NCBI GenBank assembly: GCA_905214905.1
Contig: CAJMNK010000042.1
Coordinates: 1 to 18,659, forward strand
Direction: 5' to 3'
Source: an uncultured bacterium
Lineage (GTDB): Bacteria > Actinomycetota > Coriobacteriia > Coriobacteriales > Coriobacteriaceae
DNA length: 18,659 nt
A program made the translations under genes and the position numbers. This document shows positions 13,705-18,659 of the stretch, one piece after another. Each line of letters opens with the position of its first letter. The stretch's first letter is position 1. The notes under the pieces are model-generated. The model had not been told where the DNA came from and ran no database searches. It was given only the letters and a program-made list of their open reading frames with translations.

Positions 13705-15835
13705 CGTTATTTACCTGCGATAACAATAAAATTAGCTCCGCCTTATTCTTGATCTTCAACTGGCGGTAAGATGCAGACCGCAGCGCTTGCACCGTAGATG
13801 CAGCGTAACCGACATCCTCCGCAATGGCCTTTGTCGTTGCCCCCTCTGCCGTCATCAGCAAAATTTGCGACTGAACATCAGAAAGGGAGCGCGACGTAAG
13901 CAGGGCCAGCTGGCGCACGCGGGCCGTTTCGGTGGACCCGTTCGCCCGGTACTCCAAGACGGCCTTCTCGTCCTCAACCGAGCGGGCGAGCGCGATGTGC
14001 GTAACGAACATGGGCACAGACCAGCAAACAATCACCGTTGCCACGACGACATTGACAGCCGAACTTTGCCCCAACAACGACGCGAGGAACAACGGCTCGA
14101 AAACCGTCAGATCCTGCACCATATTGAGCAAGACAGCCCAAACAGGAGCCGTCGCCCCGAAGCAAAGCATCCATATCCCAAGCATTTTGCGCTGCGGACA
14201 GCTTCGCATCACTATATATGTGAGCAGCACCCCCGTCAGCACCGCAAGTCCATGGATTCGCCCCCTAGCGACCGCATAGATTAAGGCAACCATGCCCATT
14301 GACACCAACGGCACGATAGCCCGAGCATGGGCATGCACCTTAAACGGACGCAGCCCAACAGCGAGCGAAGCCGTAGACGCCACGCCGCAAAACAGGACCG
14401 GCACAGCCATCAACGGAACGCGTATGCACATCAATGCCGCGATATAGATAAAAGACCATTCCACAGCAGATAGCACCGCCCATACGTACGGGCTTCCGAG
14501 CCAAATCGCTTCACCCGCTCTATCCAGCGCAGCGCCACGATTCGCTTTTCCACCCGCGTAGCGTAGCGACAGAAGCAGTCCGAGACCCAATGCGTAGCTT
14601 AAGAGGGAAAAGGCGACAGCCCGCGAAACACCGGACCCCCAATCGCTATCCACCATTACCAAGGGCCCCGCCGCAAGGAGGATAAAGAATAATGTGAGCA
14701 GGTATCGAAACAGCCGGCGCGTTCGAGCTGATGCCACTATATCGTCAGCATGCCGCTGCGGCAGCTCATGCCCTACAGTATCGCCCTCACCCGCAAACAG
14801 CGCCACGAGCTCGCGTGAGCCCGCAACCGACGCCTTCCCGTATGCTCGGTGAAGCGTTGTTCTCACCGTCGATGGCTTCGTATCCGTCTCCTTGGCAATT
14901 TCCGCCGGCGTTTTCCCTTTGAGCAGCAGTCGAACAAACTGCTCTTCTCTAGGCGACAGGGCAGGGGAAAACACCCCCGCATCGAATGTGTCGGACGCAC
15001 AGGCGATATCCGAATTGTTGTCCCGTTTCCCCCTTAGCAACATGCATACGAAGGCAGCAGCGATAACGGACCCCATCGCCAGCAATGCAATGACCACGGC
15101 ATCGCTTGCGAAGTATGCCGCCTCAACAGCCGGAATAAGACCAATAGGAACTGCTACGAGCACAGAACAGGCAAACACGTCGCGCCGCCCATGGCCAAAG
15201 GCACGAGGGCGGCAAAACGGCGGGGCCACAGTCAATGCGAGATAGACCAACGGAATTAAAAGCGCAAGGCCAATTGACGCGGCCGTTACAGGGGGCATCC
15301 CCCATGGCTCGGGAACGACTCTCCATGAAACTCGACAGCAAAACAGCAGGCAAGACATGACGGCTATTGTTTCTGTAAAAATCGCGTCCTGCGGGTGACG
15401 AGTTTCCCTTTCGTCAGTCCGTGTCGACCTCTGCGTCAAAGGAGAGTCCGCCGTGCCCCAAATAACATATGAGAGAAGCAGCGACCCAACAAAGCACGAG
15501 ACACACGAAACGCCATGTAACAACCAAATCGGTGCAAACACGATTGGAATAGAGTCTCCGCGAGCATAGAAAGCCAGGTCGGCCCATTCGGGAACCGTTG
15601 CAATAACACCAAGGAAAACACCGATGGCACCGAGATGCCTCGGCCTTCTCATTCCCCCCTTGCATAGCGCAGCACCATGAACAAACGCCGCGAGGCATGC
15701 GCCCAGGATAACGAGCCAGGTCATTGCACCTGACGCTAGGCCGATTGAAGATGAAAACCGGTGATAAGGGGTGACCGCCATTACGACAAGCGCAATGGCG
15801 CAGGCAAATGTAGCAGAACGGCGGGAAAAGAGCAT
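13700..15835 (-). CDS. Large membrane regulator with two LuxR-type HTH domains
   Basis: 711 aa from ATG 15835 (GGAGG just upstream); an ATG at 15856 would add seven residues but overlaps a TATAAT that looks like the promoter. Layout: about seven or eight membrane spans (1-270), a LuxR/GerE-type HTH in the middle (about 293-348: LSPREEQFVRLLLKGKTPAEI then KPSTVRTTLHRAYGK), about eight more spans (375-613), and a second HTH at the C-terminus (about 649-708: SDVQSQILLMTAEGATTKAI then AASTVQALRSASYRQLKIK). It looks like two copies of the membrane-plus-C-terminal-HTH proteins of Coriobacteriia joined head to tail. The second HTH is less canonical. Same strand and directly upstream of the ABC operon, so probably its regulator. 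Confidence 0.87.
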   Translation of the reverse strand: MLFSRRSATFACAIALVVMAVTPYHRFSSSIGLASGAMTWLVILGACLAAFVHGAALCKGGMRRPRHLGAIGVFLGVIATVPEWADLAFYARGDSIPIVFAPIWLLHGVSCVSCFVGSLLLSYVIWGTADSPLTQRSTRTDERETRHPQDAIFTETIAVMSCLLFCCRVSWRVVPEPWGMPPVTAASIGLALLIPLVYLALTVAPPFCRPRAFGHGRRDVFACSVLVAVPIGLIPAVEAAYFASDAVVIALLAMGSVIAAAFVCMLLRGKRDNNSDIACASDTFDAGVFSPALSPREEQFVRLLLKGKTPAEIAKETDTKPSTVRTTLHRAYGKASVAGSRELVALFAGEGDTVGHELPQRHADDIVASARTRRLFRYLLTLFFILLAAGPLVMVDSDWGSGVSRAVAFSLLSYALGLGLLLSLRYAGGKANRGAALDRAGEAIWLGSPYVWAVLSAVEWSFIYIAALMCIRVPLMAVPVLFCGVASTASLAVGLRPFKVHAHARAIVPLVSMGMVALIYAVARGRIHGLAVLTGVLLTYIVMRSCPQRKMLGIWMLCFGATAPVWAVLLNMVQDLTVFEPLFLASLLGQSSAVNVVVATVIVCWSVPMFVTHIALARSVEDEKAVLEYRANGSTETARVRQLALLTSRSLSDVQSQILLMTAEGATTKAIAEDVGYAASTVQALRSASYRQLKIKNKAELILLLSQVNNV

Positions 15836-15854
15836 ACGGCCTCCATAGCGTGTC

Positions 15855-15860
15855 ATTATA
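15855..15860 (-). promoter_or_regulatory. -10 box candidate for the LuxR-type gene
   Basis: A perfect TATAAT on the minus strand, 20 bases upstream of the preferred ATG 15835. The GC-rich palindrome GCTCGAGC lies just upstream in the spacer, where an autoregulator could bind. No -35 consensus. Confidence 0.4.
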
Positions 15861-15977
15861 TCGCTCGAGCCGCTCGTTTATCTCTGTTCTCACACCAGCC
15901 AGCATCAATGATTCAGGCGAACTCCAATCCGCGCCAGATCACGGTCCGGCTTTTGTTCGCAGTCCCCACATCAAAGC

Positions 15978-16160
15978 GGGATGCGGTTTCCTTTTGGACG
16001 CCGGTTCGGAAAGCGCATCCCGTTCCAGGGCAATATTCTGGGATGCAGTTTCCGCAGCCCACCCCATTTGGAAAGCGCATCCCATAATTTGGCTGAAAAC
16101 TGAGATGCGCTTTCCAAACGAGCCGAAACGGGCCGAATCGATCGGGCCACCTCGCATCCC
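15978..16160. repeat. Tandem array of 62-bp hairpin units
   Basis: Five copies of a 14-base motif close to GGGATGCGCTTTCC alternate in orientation: forward 15978-15991, reverse 16008-16021, forward 16040-16053, reverse 16070-16083, forward 16102-16115, plus a partial reverse GCATCCC at 16154-16160. The spacing is exact: each forward/reverse pair makes a 14-bp-arm hairpin with a 16-base loop, 18 bases separate units, and units repeat every 62 bases. The two reverse arms are identical, while the loops differ completely. The third unit has lost its proper right arm. It fills much of the 439-base gap between the LuxR-type gene and the kinase; the rest of that gap shows only weak promoter elements. 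Confidence 0.85.
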
Positions 16161-16185
16161 GCTATCCTCGCCATCTGCCCGAGCG

Positions 16186-16194
16186 TGCTACACT
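16186..16194 (+). promoter_or_regulatory. Extended -10 promoter candidate for the kinase-fhaA operon
   Basis: TGCTACACT (TGn + TACACT), about 80 bases upstream of the kinase start and just after the hairpin array. It resembles the TGATACACT before the other kinase operon. No clear -35. Confidence 0.4.
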
Positions 16195-16274
16195 AGCAGC
16201 ATCTATGCCACCGCGAACGGCTCGGCCCCGCGCCCGCCGCTCGCAAACGAACTTTAAACGCACGAGGGTTGGCC

Positions 16275-18128
16275 ATGCCGCTTTTCTCGCAACATACCGC
16301 CCGGTTCTCGCCGGACGTTCCTTTGGAGGGCACCAGCTCTCGCGAGCTGCTCAAGCGGTACCAGCCGCTCGAGACACTTGCGACCGGCGGTTTTGGCTCC
16401 ATCGAGATCTGCCGCGACACGCACCTGCGCCGCCGCGTCGCCATTAAACGCATCCCCCTTATCAACGGTGCCGGCATGCCCGCTAGCGACATCATGGATG
16501 TCCTGCGCGAGGCGCACACTGCCGCCATGCTTCAACATCCCAACATCGTGCAGGTTATCGACTTTACGCACGACACAGCCTATGCCTACCTGGTTATGGA
16601 ATATGTCGATGGCATGTCGCTGGCCGAGTTTTTGCACCGCGCGGACGGCCACTCACTTACCTTTGACGAGGCCGCGGCCATTGCCGATGCCCTGGGCCAG
16701 GCGCTCACCTTCGCCCACAGTAATGGCGTACTCCACCTGGACATTAAGCCCGCCAACGTGCTCATCGACCACTCGGGCAATGTAAAGCTCACCGACTTTG
16801 GCATGGCGCGGCTGTCGTCCGCCGGTGGCTTTGGCGGCTCACGCGGCGGCACCATCGGCTACATGCCGCCCGAGCAGCTCGATATCGAGACCGGCACGGT
16901 CGACGAGCGCGCCGATGTCTTTGCCCTCGCCTGTGTGATCTACGAGGGCCTGTGCGGCAGCGCTCCTTTTATGGCGGCCACGCCCGCCGACTCGCTCGGC
17001 CGCATCATCGGCGGCGCCACCTATCCCAGCGAGCTGATACCACACTTTCCCCCGGGAGCCGAGGCCGCGCTCATGAGCGCGCTCTCCCCCATGCCGCAGG
17101 ACCGCCCCAACAGCATCGAGGCATTTTGCGACCAGCTCCTTGCCGGTCTGGGCAGCGTGCGCGAAGGCCGTCGCAGCCTGGAGCAAATGGTTGGCGAACT
17201 TTCGGATGACGAGCAGGAGCTCGACGATATCGAGCCGTCGCACTACGAGGACGACACCATCGAAGTCGACCCCGCACTCGGCTGGGCAGGCACGCGCTGG
17301 AGCCATGCGCGCGACTACGCCATGCACGCTATCTCGGCGCTAACGTGCGGCGCCTTTAGCTTTTTGCTGATGCAGACGGCCGGCGTCGCGGCGCTTCCCG
17401 GCCTGGTCATTGCGGCTATCGCGATCGGAGCGGCGGCCGGCCTGGCCCCCCAGATTGGCTCGGCCATCTCGGCTGTGGGCTTTTTGGTGCTCATGGCAAA
17501 CGCCACCATGCAGGCACAGGGCGTCCTGTCGATGTTGCCCGTCGCGGTGATCTTTGCCGCCGCCATGTCCGGTTGGTGGATCGCCTGGGGTCGCACCGAG
17601 GCTGCCGCGAGCGCCGCACTCACCTGTGCACTCGCGCTTGGCTGTCTGACCGGCAATACCTTCCTGGCAGCTGGGGTCACCGCCGGCGTCGCGTCATTTT
17701 GGCTCGGCCCGGCAAGCGCCGCCGCGGCAACGGGCATGGGCGCACTTTTTGCCCGTCTGGCCACGGTCGCGCTTTCAGCCGGAGGCGTGCTGGGGCTCGG
17801 TAACGTTGCCGCAGCGCTGGGAGACCCACTCCTTTGGGCTGCCTTTGTGCTGGTAGCGGCAACTGCCGCGGCGTCATCTGCGCTGCTCAACGCCCATGCC
17901 AAGCGTGCCGATCAGGGCTCAAACCTTGCCGTAATCGCCGCCATCGCTGTCGCCGGCATCGGCTGCGCAGCGGCGTCCTGTCTTGCACACCATATGGAAA
18001 TTGCCAGCCTTGCAGCCGCGGTCGTCGCCAAGGCGGCGGTTGCGGGAACCCTATCCTCTATAATCGTTGGGATATGCCTATATTTGCTCGGATACCAAAG
18101 AACCTATACGGAGAGTGATCTTTCGTGA
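16275..18128 (+). CDS. Transmembrane Ser/Thr protein kinase, non-RD type
   Basis: 617 aa from ATG 16275 (GAGGG six bases upstream). The kinase domain spans about 29-290: ATGGFG loop (36-41), VAIK with Lys58, helix C VLREAHTAAML, catalytic loop HLDIKPAN (154-161), DFG 174-176, GTIGYMPPEQL (192-202). The Arg before the catalytic Asp is replaced by Leu, making it a non-RD kinase, usually less dependent on activation-loop phosphorylation. An acidic linker (about 305-335, SDDEQELDDIEPSHYEDD) leads to about eight membrane spans (350-610) rich in Ala and Gly; no extracellular sensor domain or PASTA repeat. Its stop overlaps the start of the fhaA-like gene (GTGA), so the two are coupled. The FHA protein is the natural partner or substrate. 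Confidence 0.9.
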   Translation: MPLFSQHTARFSPDVPLEGTSSRELLKRYQPLETLATGGFGSIEICRDTHLRRRVAIKRIPLINGAGMPASDIMDVLREAHTAAMLQHPNIVQVIDFTHDTAYAYLVMEYVDGMSLAEFLHRADGHSLTFDEAAAIADALGQALTFAHSNGVLHLDIKPANVLIDHSGNVKLTDFGMARLSSAGGFGGSRGGTIGYMPPEQLDIETGTVDERADVFALACVIYEGLCGSAPFMAATPADSLGRIIGGATYPSELIPHFPPGAEAALMSALSPMPQDRPNSIEAFCDQLLAGLGSVREGRRSLEQMVGELSDDEQELDDIEPSHYEDDTIEVDPALGWAGTRWSHARDYAMHAISALTCGAFSFLLMQTAGVAALPGLVIAAIAIGAAAGLAPQIGSAISAVGFLVLMANATMQAQGVLSMLPVAVIFAAAMSGWWIAWGRTEAAASAALTCALALGCLTGNTFLAAGVTAGVASFWLGPASAAAATGMGALFARLATVALSAGGVLGLGNVAAALGDPLLWAAFVLVAATAAASSALLNAHAKRADQGSNLAVIAAIAVAGIGCAAASCLAHHMEIASLAAAVVAKAAVAGTLSSIIVGICLYLLGYQRTYTESDLS

Positions 18129-18659
18129 ACTTCCTGAACATCTTCGAGGACCACGTGGCCGGCATCTTCGGTGCCACCCGTGCCCCGTTCTCCTTTAAGA
18201 AGCTTGCCAAGCAGGCCGCTCGCGACATGGAGGATCAGACTCTGGTGATCAACGGCGTCAACACGGCGCCGGCACTCTATACCATCCTGATCGCCGCCGA
18301 CGACGATCCCATGCTCGCCCCGTTCTACCCCGAGCTTTCGCGCGAGGTCCGCGAGTTTGTGAAGGCGCAGGCCGAAAAGCGCCGCTATGTCTTTGTCGGC
18401 GAGCCCCTCGTGCGCTTTATGATCGATCCGCAGCTGCGCGCCGGCAAGTTCTCGGTCTTTGCCGAGAACGTCGATGCCCCCACGCTCGGCCGCCTGTACG
18501 AAGAAGAGCGCGCCTATCAAAACGGTCTGGGCCAAAACAACTCCGCGGCAAGCCGTGCCGCCAGCGCCCCGCGCGCCGGCCAGCAGCAGTTTGCTGCCCC
18601 GCAGCAGCAGCGCCCCGCCGCCATGCCCCAGCAGCAGCCGACGCCTCGCGCCGCCGCTC
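18125..18659 (+). CDS. fhaA: FhaA-like protein, DUF3662 N-terminal part (runs off right edge)
   Basis: 178 codons are present, starting at GTG 18125 within GTGA of the kinase stop; GGAGAG lies upstream. The first about 130 residues are the DUF3662/FhaA N-terminal domain: NFLNIFEDHVAGIFGATRAP, AARDMEDQTLVINGVNTAPA, and YVFVGEPLVRFMIDPQLRAG are typical. From about 140 a Gln/Ala/Pro-rich linker begins (QQQFAAPQQQRPAAMPQQQP), as in known FhaA proteins, where it leads to a C-terminal FHA domain that would lie outside this window. In mycobacteria FhaA is a substrate of PknB and regulates cell-wall precursor export and division; the same role here is inference. The FHA part itself is not seen. Confidence 0.88.
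   Translation, partial: MNFLNIFEDHVAGIFGATRAPFSFKKLAKQAARDMEDQTLVINGVNTAPALYTILIAADDDPMLAPFYPELSREVREFVKAQAEKRRYVFVGEPLVRFMIDPQLRAGKFSVFAENVDAPTLGRLYEEERAYQNGLGQNNSAASRAASAPRAGQQQFAAPQQQRPAAMPQQQPTPRAAA

Noticed and set aside
15939..16157. Small minus-strand open frame through the hairpin array (72 codons).
   Set aside because: The translation simply reads the repeats; no Shine-Dalgarno or domain. Treated as a by-product of the array.
15978..16160. Repeat array considered as a CRISPR array.
   Set aside because: Repeat arms alternate in orientation, are only 14 bases, spacing is 16-18 bases, and there are no cas genes; it is an array of hairpins.
17315..17902. Antisense open frame of 195 codons over the membrane part of the second kinase.
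   Set aside because: Ala/Pro/Ser-rich mirror of GC-rich membrane-span codons; the sense strand carries the coherent multi-span protein.

Overview
The window looks like part of a chromosome from a high-GC actinobacterium, most plausibly a gut Coriobacteriia (Collinsella-like). The reasons are a dnaX / ybaB / recR block, Hanks-type Ser/Thr kinases paired with FHA proteins (one an FhaA with an N-terminal DUF3662 domain), a long Ala/Pro-rich DnaX tail, and a polytopic LuxR-type regulator of the kind abundant in this class. The genus call rests on gene content and style only, since no rRNA is present.

Left part (1-4800, all minus strand): a decayed class I methyltransferase pseudogene running off the left edge, then an apparent three-gene operon read right to left. 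It encodes a membrane-anchored extracytoplasmic protein with a Ser/Gly linker, a transmembrane Ser/Thr kinase, and an FHA-domain protein. The genes overlap or nearly abut, suggesting an outside-sensor / kinase / phosphothreonine-reader module. A hairpin plus U-rich tract sits between the operon's putative promoter and its Shine-Dalgarno.

Middle part (4800-9900): the DNA-replication/repair block recR-ybaB and dnaX (minus strand). Its usual contiguity is broken by a small plus-strand gene for a single-span membrane protein, with its own promoter and a long palindrome upstream. Divergent from dnaX is a membrane protein with a YcxB-like C-terminal domain.

Accessory stretch (10000-15900, minus strand, visibly more AT-rich): a large membrane regulator with two separate LuxR-type HTH domains, followed by a five-gene operon: secreted Cys-containing protein (DUF2712-like), two ABC-2-type permease subunits, an ABC ATPase of the BcrA/LanF style, and a second exported protein. 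An inverted repeat between regulator and operon is a candidate operator. This is the best candidate for an uncharacterised system: export of, or immunity to, a secreted polypeptide under a dual-HTH membrane regulator.

Right part (15900-18659): a tandem array of 62-bp hairpin units, then a plus-strand transmembrane Ser/Thr kinase with a non-RD catalytic loop. It is translationally coupled to an fhaA-like gene that runs off the right edge, probably the start of the actinobacterial cell-wall/division kinase cluster.

No tRNA, rRNA, CRISPR array, insertion sequence or integrase was recognised.
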